Assembly: GCA_014382685.1 (NCBI GenBank)
Contig: JACNJG010000109.1
Location: 1-16,215 of the forward strand
Reading direction: 5' to 3'
Length of the DNA: 16,215 nucleotides
DNA from: Candidatus Cloacimonadota bacterium
Lineage (GTDB): Bacteria > Cloacimonadota > Cloacimonadia > JGIOTU-2
A program made the position numbers and the translations under genes. Shown one piece after another: positions 1-7,051 of the stretch. Positions within the stretch are counted from its first letter, which is position 1, and each line of letters opens with the position of its first letter. Under the pieces are notes generated by a model. That model was not told the origin of the DNA. It did no database searches and saw only the letters and a program-made list of their open reading frames with translations.

Positions 1-109
1 TTTATTAACTTTGCTTAACATTACACACCTCTCGTCTAAAGTTGTTTCTTCTATGTTTTTAGAAGATAATTTATCTGGAATATGTGTATCCTTTCAAAAT
101 TCGTAATTC

Positions 110-137
110 TTGACAGCTAATTCCAGCACAAAATAAA
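110..137 (+). promoter_or_regulatory. Probable sigma-70-type promoter of the tRNA-Glu gene
   Basis: A perfect -35 box TTGACA lies at 110-115. The best -10 candidate, AATAAA at 132-137 (4 of 6 matches to TATAAT), follows after a 16-bp spacer. This would start transcription at about 144-145, just before the mature tRNA 5' end at 150. The -35 box is seen directly; the -10 choice is weak because the region is A-rich. Nothing else was recognised in bases 1-109 except a short AT-rich stem at 47-66. Confidence 0.45.
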
Positions 138-149
138 CAATTCCCACGT

Positions 150-224
150 GGCCCCATCGTCTAGGGGTAAGGACGCCGGATTCTCATTCCGGTAACAGGG
201 GTTCGATTCCCCTTGGGGCTACCA
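150..224 (+). tRNA. tRNA-Glu, anticodon CUC
   Basis: A complete cloverleaf can be drawn by hand. The acceptor stem is 150-156 with 214-220. The anticodon stem is CCGGA/TCCGG around the loop TTCTCAT, with anticodon CTC at 183-185, reading GAG (Glu). The T arm is AGGGG/CCCCT around TTCGATT. The discriminator is A221 and the CCA end is encoded at 222-224. The 'CGTCTAG' D-arm start is typical of bacterial tRNA-Glu. The first acceptor pair is a G150-T220 wobble, which is slightly unusual. Eight T residues follow the CCA (225-232) and may help end transcription. It is the only plus-strand gene and converges with the secreted-protein gene that ends at 289. Confidence 0.96.
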
Positions 225-236
225 TTTTTTTTACAG

Positions 237-267
237 AAAAAAAGCCAGTTCACAATTGGAACTGGCT
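237..267 (-). terminator. Rho-independent terminator after the T9SS-secreted protein gene
   Basis: Read on the minus strand, a perfect 9-bp stem (259-267 paired with 243-251) closes a 7-nt loop and is followed at once by a run of T residues (complement of A237-A242). It starts 22 nt past the TAA stop of the gene ending at 289. On the plus strand the hairpin is preceded by A residues and followed by a mixed sequence, so it acts for the minus-strand gene and not for the tRNA. Confidence 0.88.
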
Positions 268-288
268 CATTATTAACACGAGTTTATT

Positions 289-2292
289 CTATTCTACAAT
301 TAAAAATTTCTCAATATTCGTTTGATGCTCCGTCTGCAATTTCATAAAATAAATTCCAGAAGAAAGTTTTGTATTCACCGTATCGGAATTATCAAGAGTT
401 ATCTTATGATATCCAATTTCCTGAATGTCATTTACCAATGTGCAAACCTTTTGCCCTATAATATTATAAATTGCAATATCGACATTCCCGGACGATTTAA
501 TAAAATATTCGATTGAAATATGTGCAGCACATGGATTTGGATAGATCCGAGTTATGCGATCACATTGCTCGAAATCATCAACAGAAACAATAGGTTCAAG
601 TGGAATATCCACCCAGCAGGTTTCATTGTAATCTATAACGACTTGGGTGGGATGGATATAATTATTATAATCCGGATGCGTGCAACTTACAGTGTAGGAG
701 CCCGGAGGTACTTCAATAGCGCAAAGGCCAAAAGAGTTTGTTAGACCATCATAATCACCAACACTTACTGTTGCGTTTTCAATAGGATCTCCTGTGTTAA
801 TATCTGTGACAACTCCTCTTACTATGCCATTGATTTTCAATAAGTAACCAAGATAAGTTCCCATGAGATCAGCTTTTGAGTTATCGGCAGTATCTTCCAT
901 TCCGCCAAGAATTGGAGTTGATGCAATTGTGCTGTAGTTATATCCATTATAAGTAATAGTACGCGAAAATCCGCCATCAGAATAAAAAGCAACATGTCTG
1001 AGAAGACCACCTATTGCGTCAACAGAGTAATTTGCATCATTGTTTGTGGTGAAAGGAAATATATAATCCTCTCCAATAGTGCCTGAGTTGCCAGTCATCG
1101 TGCCGATATTTTGCGTTGTGTGTGCTAAGAAGGAACATCCAAAACTGGTTAAGAACGCTGTCCCTTGATGTGAATAGCCAAAATCCGAACCCTCAATATA
1201 TATTGGGTTGCCGGCGTTAAGATAGTTAATTAATTTTGTCTGATCAGAGGTTCCGACGGAACCTGGAGGTGTAGTACCTCATCCTACGCAATAGATGCCA
1301 AGAGCAACAAAAATGGCGTCATAAGGTGAAAGATCTGCAGGAAGGTAAGTGTAAGTATCGTAGGTTACATTATTAGCAGTGAGCGCATCTTGAAGAAAAA
1401 CCTGTGTACCGACGCCTTCTATATCAGAGTTGTTGTCATTATCCCACACAAGTACATGAATAGGATCATCAGGATATATATTTACCTGGAAGGGATTCGT
1501 AGTATTATTATCTAAGAACTCATCACCTGTTAGAGTCACTTGTCCATAGAGATCAACCACTTCGCTGATATCGGGTGTCCAGTTGAAATCATAGATCACT
1601 TCTTCATCAGGATCAATTGGAGTCGTCACTGAAGTAGTGCCCAGCACTATGCCTGGTTCCCGCATAAGACTTACATCATAATTTGTTTCAGTATTCAATC
1701 CAGTATTTTTCACTGTCACATGCCATAACCCTTGCTGACCAACATTCAATACACTATTTCCGGTAATATTTGTTGCTGCAAGGTCGTGATCAAGGGAAGC
1801 ATTGATCGCTACATTATAGATGTACCAATAATTAAAATTGAAGGTGCTTCCTCCATAACTTCGGAACTTTATCTGAACCTGCTGTCCGGCGTATGGTAAT
1901 AGTGAGAAGCTAATATCTTTACCTCCAGAATATCCCCAGTTATTGCCAACCAGATCAAAGCTCCACAGAACAGTTGTTCCTCCCGGATGTATCAGTTCAA
2001 CGTTTGCAACTTCTCCATTATTATCAGGATATTCATCAATAAATTGAGAAACAATCAGATCGCCTACATTTGAAGGCAGATTGATCGGAGGTGAGATCGC
2101 ACTTAGATCGTAAGGTGCAACTGTAGGTGACCATGATAGCTTGAGTGCTCCACCCTGAATGCTCCAATTCTGATCAAGTGTCCATGTGCCGGGATTTGTC
2201 TCAAAATCTTCTTCCCAGATTATTGATTGAGCATACAGTGGAATGGTTATAAAAAATAATAGAATAGATAAAACGATATATTTATTTTTCAT
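289..2292 (-). CDS. Secreted multidomain protein with T9SS sorting domain, interrupted by in-frame UGA (codon 338)
   Basis: This is one open frame of 668 codons, broken only by a TGA at 1279-1281. Before it lies a 337-residue part; after it the same frame runs to TAA at 289. The start has a strong GGAGG Shine-Dalgarno and a signal peptide (about residues 1-22, ending 'LYAQ'). Domains in order: a MAM/LamG-like beta sandwich (about 25-165); a CARDB-like Ig domain (about 168-275); an alpha/beta domain resembling a class I glutamine-amidotransferase-like fold (about 278-500), which contains the UGA; a carboxypeptidase-regulatory-like domain starting near 'GVVTDINTGDP' (about 490-570); and a T9SS type A-like sorting domain (about 583-667, 'YPNPC', 'VDIAIYNIIGQKV'). 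The UGA falls in mid-domain, no start codon with a ribosome site follows it, and the downstream part has no signal peptide, so two separate genes are unlikely. It may be a nonsense mutation, a sequence error or a recoded codon. No enzymatic function is recognised; a surface or extracellular role is inferred from the sorting signals. Confidence 0.82.
1248..1281 (-). other. In-frame UGA codon followed by SECIS-like hairpin
   Basis: On the minus strand, TGA at 1281-1279 follows codons for Cys-Val-Gly, so a selenocysteine here would make a CxxU motif. A perfect 7-bp stem AGGTTCC/GGAACCT (1264-1258 with 1254-1248) with a 3-nt loop GTC follows. The loop begins at the 22nd base after the UGA. Bacterial SECIS elements are known to lie just downstream of UGA, with an apical loop about 16-37 nt away and a G near the start of the loop; this hairpin meets those rules. 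Whether it functions is not known: the codon could equally be a nonsense mutation or a sequence error. Confidence 0.35.
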
Positions 2293-2396
2293 ACTGCCTC
2301 CAGCATGTTTTGATATGTTACAGAATTTTGAGGGTACGGATTGTCAAGAAATTTCAAGGAAAATTATGATTTTACGAATTTCAATTATATTGATTT

Positions 2397-2501
2397 CTAT
2401 TTAATATGCAAATCATCCTTTCTCTTGATGAAAAAACTAACAATAATGCCCGGAATTATAACAAGTGATACTATCAATCCGATCAAAAGTATTTTGTTCA
2501 T
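2397..2501 (-). CDS. Small single-pass membrane protein (34 aa)
   Basis: A short frame starts 16 nt after the stop of the sigma-54 activator gene. It encodes 34 residues: a short N-terminus (MNK), about 22 hydrophobic residues with one Pro-Gly in the middle (about 4-25), then a charged tail beginning KRKDD. It would sit as one transmembrane helix, probably with the KRK side in the cytoplasm. The start ATG at 2501 has a good ribosome site, AAGGAG, 7 nt upstream. No family is recognised. Its position says it is probably co-transcribed with the two regulator genes, so it might modulate the sensor kinase or be a small stress or envelope peptide; this is speculation. The hydrophobic pattern and ribosome site make chance less likely, but AT-rich DNA easily encodes short hydrophobic frames. 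Confidence 0.55.
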   Translation of the reverse strand: MNKILLIGLIVSLVIIPGIIVSFFIKRKDDLHIK

Positions 2502-2517
2502 ACATCTTCTCCTTATG

Positions 2518-3882
2518 TTATAATTTATATTTCTCAATCTTCCTGTTCAGTGCTGAACGGGAAATATTTAAAAGTTTTGCTGCGCTTGTCTTATTATTAT
2601 TTGATCTTTCCAACGCTTTTGTGAGCATTTCTTTTTCTTTGTTTTCAAGAATTGACAGATCCAATGAATTTTCATCAGCTTCCGGCGTTTTTTTTACGAT
2701 ATGAGTAAAATGCTCGAGCCGCAGCGTTGAGTCGTCACAGATTATCAATGCCCTCTCCACCATATTCCTTAATTCTCTTACATTTCCTGGAAAATTATAA
2801 TTAAGTAGATAATCATAGATTCGATTGCTTACATTTTTTATCGGTTTCTTTAATTTTTTCGAGAATATTTTCACAAAATAGTCCAGCAAGGGTTTTATAT
2901 CATCTTTTCTTTCCCGTAACGGAGGAATATGAATGCGGAATGTATTAAGACGATATAGGAGATCTTCTCGAAAATCATTATTCTTTACAAAATCATCAAT
3001 ATCCTGATTCGTTGCGGATATTACACGTACATCAAATTTTATATCTCTATTACTTCCGACTCTTCTGAAAACATTCCCCTCCAGAACTCTCAGAAGTTTA
3101 GTCTGCATATGTTTTGGCATATCACAGATCTCATCTAAAAATATAGTGCCATGGTTGGCTACCTCAAAATATCCCGATTTATGTTCTATAGCATCTGTAA
3201 ATGCGCCTTTTTTGTGACCAAAAAATTCACTTTCAAAAAGACTATCCGGAACTGAGCTGCAATTAATATCTAAAAAAGTGTGATCTTTTCGAGCACTTAA
3301 TGCATGGATTCCACGAGCTACAATTTCCTTTCCCGTGCCGCTTTCTCCAGTTATCAGGATCGTTGTGTTGTCAGTACTCGCAACTTTTTTCATCAGATTG
3401 AGTATCTCTTTAATTGAATCACTCTTACCGATCATTATAGTGCCATCAGCATCTTTTATCTGAGAGATGAGATGATCATATTGGAATTTCAGATCATTGA
3501 TCCTATTCTGAAGTGTAATATATCTTTTAGTTCGTTCTATAGCTGTTTTCAAATCAATAAGGCGAAATGGCTTCGTGAAAAAATCCGAAGCGCCATATCT
3601 TAAGGATTCAATAACACTGTCCATATCTCCATGAGCTGTGATCATAATGATCTCAGTTTCCGGATAGGATTTTTTTATTTTTCTGAGAACCTGCACTCCG
3701 TTCATTTCCGGTAATTTGATATCGAGTATGACAATATCGAATGGTTCATCTTTTAATATTTGAAACCCCTCCAAGGGCTTCTCCGCCATAAAAACAGTGA
3801 AGCCCTGCGTTAATAAATACTCCTCGATCCCCTCACGATATCCCGTTTCATCATCTAAGATGAGAATTTTGAGTTCTTCCAT
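2518..3882 (-). CDS. NtrC-family sigma-54-dependent response regulator
   Basis: This is a 454-residue two-component activator with the standard three-part layout. The receiver domain (about 4-120) has the acidic pair D10-D11, the phospho-acceptor D54, T82 and K104. The AAA+ domain (about 148-385) has Walker A GESGTGKE at 179-186, the sigma-54 contact loop at 226-231 and Walker B 'GTIFLDE' at 245-251. A Fis-type helix-turn-helix lies at about 428-452. The contact loop reads GAFTDA instead of GAFTGA, a variant known in the family. It should bind enhancer DNA and drive ATP-dependent opening of sigma-54 promoters when phosphorylated. An in-frame TAA a few codons upstream fixes the start at 3882 or later; purine-rich GGAGAAAGG lies somewhat far upstream of it. 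It follows a degenerate receiver gene by 92 nt, downstream of a sigma-54 promoter. The kinase at 4563-7040 is the obvious partner candidate. The exact target genes are unknown. Confidence 0.95.
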   Translation of the reverse strand: MEELKILILDDETGYREGIEEYLLTQGFTVFMAEKPLEGFQILKDEPFDIVILDIKLPEMNGVQVLRKIKKSYPETEIIMITAHGDMDSVIESLRYGASDFFTKPFRLIDLKTAIERTKRYITLQNRINDLKFQYDHLISQIKDADGTIMIGKSDSIKEILNLMKKVASTDNTTILITGESGTGKEIVARGIHALSARKDHTFLDINCSSVPDSLFESEFFGHKKGAFTDAIEHKSGYFEVANHGTIFLDEICDMPKHMQTKLLRVLEGNVFRRVGSNRDIKFDVRVISATNQDIDDFVKNNDFREDLLYRLNTFRIHIPPLRERKDDIKPLLDYFVKIFSKKLKKPIKNVSNRIYDYLLNYNFPGNVRELRNMVERALIICDDSTLRLEHFTHIVKKTPEADENSLDLSILENKEKEMLTKALERSNNNKTSAAKLLNISRSALNRKIEKYKL

Positions 3883-3974
3883 AAAGAAAGCTTACCTTTC
3901 TCCTCGAAATTCCTCCATCCGATTTGATAAGTCGAGCCAACATAGTAATAACTCATATGCGTATTCATAAATAC

Positions 3975-4310
3975 TTAATTTTGCAGTATTTCCTTGAATT
4001 CAGCCAACGTAAAGGGTTCATGAAGTATTTCACAGGCACTGTTCTTAATTATAGAAATTGCCTGCTCAACATAATTATTTGTCACCAATAATACACGAAG
4101 ATCAGAGTAATGATGATTGATATAATTTATCAATCCAATATTCAATATTTTTGTAAGGTGGACTATTACATCACTAATGTTTGTATTATTGAGAATCTGA
4201 ACTGCTTGCAGATCAGTATCAGCAAAATATACTTTGTAACCTTGAGTATTAAGGAACTCATCAAGCTCTTTCTGCTTGCCTTCTTTAAAGTTTACTAAAA
4301 GTATATTCAT
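3975..4310 (-). CDS. Stand-alone degenerate receiver-domain (pseudo-receiver) protein
   Basis: This is a protein of 111 residues (115 if the upstream ATG at 4322 is used) whose length and strand pattern match a single CheY-like receiver domain. It aligns along its length with the receiver of the next gene, but the chemistry is lost. The acidic pair is Asn-Phe ('LLVNFKEG'), the phospho-acceptor region reads 'VIVHLTK' with no Asp, and the conserved Lys before Pro-Phe is Glu ('LHEPF'). The switch Thr ('LLVTNN') is kept. It therefore probably cannot be phosphorylated in the usual way and may act by protein binding. I prefer the ATG at 4310: the sigma-54 promoter predicts a transcript start near 4325, which would leave only about 3 nt before the ATG at 4322, and a GGA lies upstream of the 4310 start. 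It is likely co-transcribed with the activator downstream. Its partner is unknown. Confidence 0.78.
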   Translation of the reverse strand: MNILLVNFKEGKQKELDEFLNTQGYKVYFADTDLQAVQILNNTNISDVIVHLTKILNIGLINYINHHYSDLRVLLVTNNYVEQAISIIKNSACEILHEPFTLAEFKEILQN

Positions 4311-4335
4311 AGTAATATCCATAATGCATTATATA

Positions 4336-4352
4336 AGCAATTACCGTGCCAA
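4336..4352 (-). promoter_or_regulatory. Sigma-54 (-24/-12) promoter of the pseudo-receiver/activator operon
   Basis: On the minus strand the sequence TTGGCACG-GTAA-TTGCT matches the sigma-54 consensus YTGGCACG-N4-TTGCW at every defined position, including the invariant GG and GC with correct spacing. The predicted transcript start is near 4325. It lies directly upstream of the pseudo-receiver and NtrC-family activator genes, which suggests autoregulation by the activator. Confidence 0.85.
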
Positions 4353-4417
4353 TTATGCTAACTCGCCTACTGATAGCCATATAACGAAAAATCACGTTTT
4401 TTTACTTATTGACAAAT

Positions 4418-4434
4418 TGTTCGATTTCGGTCAA
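4418..4434 (+). promoter_or_regulatory. Putative enhancer (UAS) site 1 for the NtrC-family activator
   Basis: The 17-mer TGTTCGATTTCGGTCAA is an imperfect palindrome whose centre (4426) lies about 101 bp upstream of the predicted sigma-54 start. A second copy in the opposite orientation is at 4508-4524; the two agree at 15 of 17 positions when aligned. Position and pairing are typical of activator-binding sites of sigma-54 systems. The binding protein is inferred, not shown. Confidence 0.6.
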
Positions 4435-4507
4435 CTTTTTAATAAAAAATTTATGTAAAATCTCACGAATTGACTTGTTTGTAGTGGATTACGGGATTTA
4501 TTTATAT

Positions 4508-4524
4508 TTGGTCGATATCGAACA
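4508..4524 (-). promoter_or_regulatory. Putative enhancer (UAS) site 2 for the NtrC-family activator
   Basis: Read on the minus strand this is TGTTCGATATCGACCAA, with a perfect 10-bp palindromic core TCGATATCGA. Its centre (4516) is about 191 bp upstream of the predicted sigma-54 start and 90 bp from the centre of site 1. It begins 39 nt after the stop of the kinase gene. Confidence 0.6.
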
Positions 4525-4562
4525 GTTGTTGCAAAAATACTACGGGCTTAACTTTTCTTTCC

Positions 4563-7040
4563 TCAACAGGACTGAAATTTAATTGTAAAAGTTGTAAATT
4601 TATTCGGTTTACTCTTCACTGAAATCTCTGCATTCATCTCCTGCAGGATACCATAGGAAATAGATAATCCCAACCCTGTTCCTTTATCCGGATCTTTGGT
4701 AGTATAAAACGGATTAAAGATATTCTCCATTTCTTTTGATGACATGCCAATTCCATTATCCGTGAATTCTAAATACACATACTTCCCATTTTGAAAAGTT
4801 TTGATCGTTATTGTTTTGTGTAATTCGATATTATCTTTACTTTTAGTTTCCAGACCATCATAGGAATTTGATAGGAGGTTAAGAATAACTTGTTCTATTT
4901 TGTATGAGTTTCCAAGTATTGATGGAAGTAGGTTGCCAAAGTGAAGATCAAAATGAATGTCATGATCTTCATATTGCATCCTGATCATATATAGAGCTTG
5001 TTCTATAACATTATTAATATTTACTTCATCAAATATTATGTCCTTCTGATCTCGTGAGAATGTATTTATATGGTCAATAATCTGGTGAACTCGTTCAATA
5101 TATTTGAAGATTTTATCAATTTTTTCTTTAATATACTCCTCCGAAACCTCACTTCCGGATTTTAATCTTTCAGAAATATTATCCAATCCCAGCGATATCA
5201 ATCCAATTGGCTGATTTATCTCATGAGCAATACCTGCTGCGAGCTGTCCAATGGATTCTAACTTAGATTTCTGGATAAGAAGCTCATATTGATTTTTTCT
5301 TTTCTCAATTTCTGTTTCAACAATGCTTTCCAGATCATCCTTCAAAAGCAATAATTTCTTTTCATTTTTCTTTATTTCAGTGATATCAATATCTACTCCC
5401 AAAATTCCTATGATTTCATTATCTTTCTTTATAGGAGCTAATAAAACCCTCATATAATGCAGCGCGTTATCCACATGAATTTGATATTCATCCTTCACGA
5501 TTTTATCTAAAAGAGCTGAACTGAACCATTTTCGCCATTTCTTTTTAATGGAATCCTCAACTTTAATAACATCAACAGTCATTCCGGTCTGGTCGCCCCA
5601 CTTCTCAATTGAACGTGCACTCTGCATAAACATCTTTCCATTTCTGTCTCTAGCATAAAAATCGAGTGGAAGATTATATATGAGTGACTGCAATAAGGTT
5701 TCACTTTCTTTCAATTCCATTTCAGCTTGTTTGCGGTCAGTAATATCATAGGCAACAATTTGAAGAGTCGTTCTATTAGATGATACTAATGGTATAAACG
5801 TGCTGTAAAAGAATCGCCCTTTATTGTAATCTTCATATACTATAGTTCTATTTTTTTCCAAAGCTTTCCGAGCAATCGCTATTCTGCTTTTAAATATTTC
5901 GTCTGGAAGTAATTCTCTTATATCTTTTCCAATGATTTTATTGACTGTAATACCAAAGCTTTTCGCCATCGCTGGATTACAATTTATAATCTCAAAAGTT
6001 TCTGCATCAACTTCCAGTATTAACGAAGGAGAGTTATCAATTAATTGTTTGTAACGTTCCTGACTTTCTTTCAATTCCATCTCAGCTTTCTTACGTTCTG
6101 TGATATCTCTTGCGAAAACCAATATCCTTTTTTCATTGTCAATTAATGATATTTTTGCTCGTAGATCATGCCAAAATATTTCGCCGCTCTTTTTTTTCGC
6201 TTCCCACTCTATAAAAACCACTTCTCCATTTAACAATTTTTCTAAATAAATCTTTGCTTCGGACGGATCCCTAAAAGCCATTGAAGGTGCAGAAAGATCT
6301 TCAACAGACAGATTCTTAAACTCTTCCCTTGTATAACCATATAATTCACAAGATCTATCATTAAAATCTATGATACTATAATCATTTATATCATAAATAA
6401 TTATTGAGTCAGTAGCTGAGTTAAATATAGTTTTGAATTTCTCCTCACTTATTCCTTTTTCTTTCATTTCCTTGTCCAGTTGAAGATTTTTTTCTCTCAA
6501 ACTATGGATTTGCTCATCTATAATCAATTGCATTCGTTTCTTGGAATGCTTGTCTTTAAGAATGATAATAATAAATGAGATAAATAGTATCACAAAAAGG
6601 AGAATAAGGGATATGATAAGCTGATTTTTTTTCGCTATTTCAAGTTTTTCAATATACGTTTGATGTTTTATCGGTCTCACATTATCCTGTTCGTAAAAAT
6701 GAATTTTTTCTAATTGCAGTAGAAATTGGCTATCTTGTATATTTTGAAGTTTTCTTAAATATATGTTTGCCGATCTGTAATCTCCCCTCTTCTCATAAGT
6801 TTCTGATAACAGTTTGTTGATATCCATTAACCGGCTTTTATCTTCAATGTTCTGTGCTAAATCTAAAGCATGTAAAAAAAAGTCTATTGCATTATCGTAA
6901 TGCCCCAGCTCAATATCTTCTCTCCCGTACATTATGAGAGAATCTACAAGCTGGGTATTCTGAATGGCAGATAGAGCAAAAGGAAAAAACAAAACGATAC
7001 TACTAATAAGTAATAAAATTCTGTTTCTTTCTGATACCAT
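4563..7040 (-). CDS. Membrane sensor histidine kinase with TPR, three PAS domains and HisKA/HATPase core
   Basis: This is an 825-residue sensor kinase. The N-terminus has a signal or signal-anchor segment (about 8-25), then a TPR-like helical region (about 30-110) that would lie outside the cytoplasmic membrane. A long hydrophobic helix (about 141-162) crosses the membrane. A coiled-coil linker is followed by three PAS domains (about 198-317, 322-440, 443-560), the joins being marked by 'DITERKKAEMELKES' and similar repeats. The HisKA motif 'GIAHEINQP' carries the phospho-accepting H606. The HATPase domain has the N box (N721, N725), the G1 box DNGIG (761-765) and the G2 box GTGLGL (787-792). 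There is no receiver domain, so phosphate must go to a separate regulator; the NtrC-family protein encoded downstream is the best candidate. It starts 11 nt after the C25 peptidase stop, so it is probably co-transcribed with the peptidase genes, and it ends in TGA. The ligand is unknown. Confidence 0.94.
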   Translation of the reverse strand: MVSERNRILLLISSIVLFFPFALSAIQNTQLVDSLIMYGREDIELGHYDNAIDFFLHALDLAQNIEDKSRLMDINKLLSETYEKRGDYRSANIYLRKLQNIQDSQFLLQLEKIHFYEQDNVRPIKHQTYIEKLEIAKKNQLIISLILLFVILFISFIIIILKDKHSKKRMQLIIDEQIHSLREKNLQLDKEMKEKGISEEKFKTIFNSATDSIIIYDINDYSIIDFNDRSCELYGYTREEFKNLSVEDLSAPSMAFRDPSEAKIYLEKLLNGEVVFIEWEAKKKSGEIFWHDLRAKISLIDNEKRILVFARDITERKKAEMELKESQERYKQLIDNSPSLILEVDAETFEIINCNPAMAKSFGITVNKIIGKDIRELLPDEIFKSRIAIARKALEKNRTIVYEDYNKGRFFYSTFIPLVSSNRTTLQIVAYDITDRKQAEMELKESETLLQSLIYNLPLDFYARDRNGKMFMQSARSIEKWGDQTGMTVDVIKVEDSIKKKWRKWFSSALLDKIVKDEYQIHVDNALHYMRVLLAPIKKDNEIIGILGVDIDITEIKKNEKKLLLLKDDLESIVETEIEKRKNQYELLIQKSKLESIGQLAAGIAHEINQPIGLISLGLDNISERLKSGSEVSEEYIKEKIDKIFKYIERVHQIIDHINTFSRDQKDIIFDEVNINNVIEQALYMIRMQYEDHDIHFDLHFGNLLPSILGNSYKIEQVILNLLSNSYDGLETKSKDNIELHKTITIKTFQNGKYVYLEFTDNGIGMSSKEMENIFNPFYTTKDPDKGTGLGLSISYGILQEMNAEISVKSKPNKFTTFTIKFQSC

Positions 7041-7051
7041 TGCTCTTTATA

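Noticed and set aside
47..66. 7-bp AT-rich stem near the left edge
   Set aside because: It is not followed by a T-run and not linked to any visible gene; chance is likely in AT-rich DNA.
289..1098. Separate gene starting at the Met at 1098
   Set aside because: It would start in the middle of a domain, without a ribosome site or signal peptide, while the same frame is open upstream to the UGA at 1279.
2342..2347. TTGACA box (minus strand) as promoter of the secreted-protein gene at 289-2292
   Set aside because: The -35 match is perfect, but no acceptable -10 box lies 16-18 bp downstream; a TAACAT appears only at 21 bp. Too weak to call as a feature, though a promoter in this gap is plausible.
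3961..3974. GTATT/AATAC hairpin right after the pseudo-receiver stop
   Set aside because: It has only 5 bp and no T-run, so it is not a terminator; the activator gene downstream is probably read from the same transcript.
4283..4378. A 31-codon minus-strand frame starting at an ATG at 4378
   Set aside because: It runs through the sigma-54 promoter and overlaps the pseudo-receiver start in another frame, with no ribosome site.
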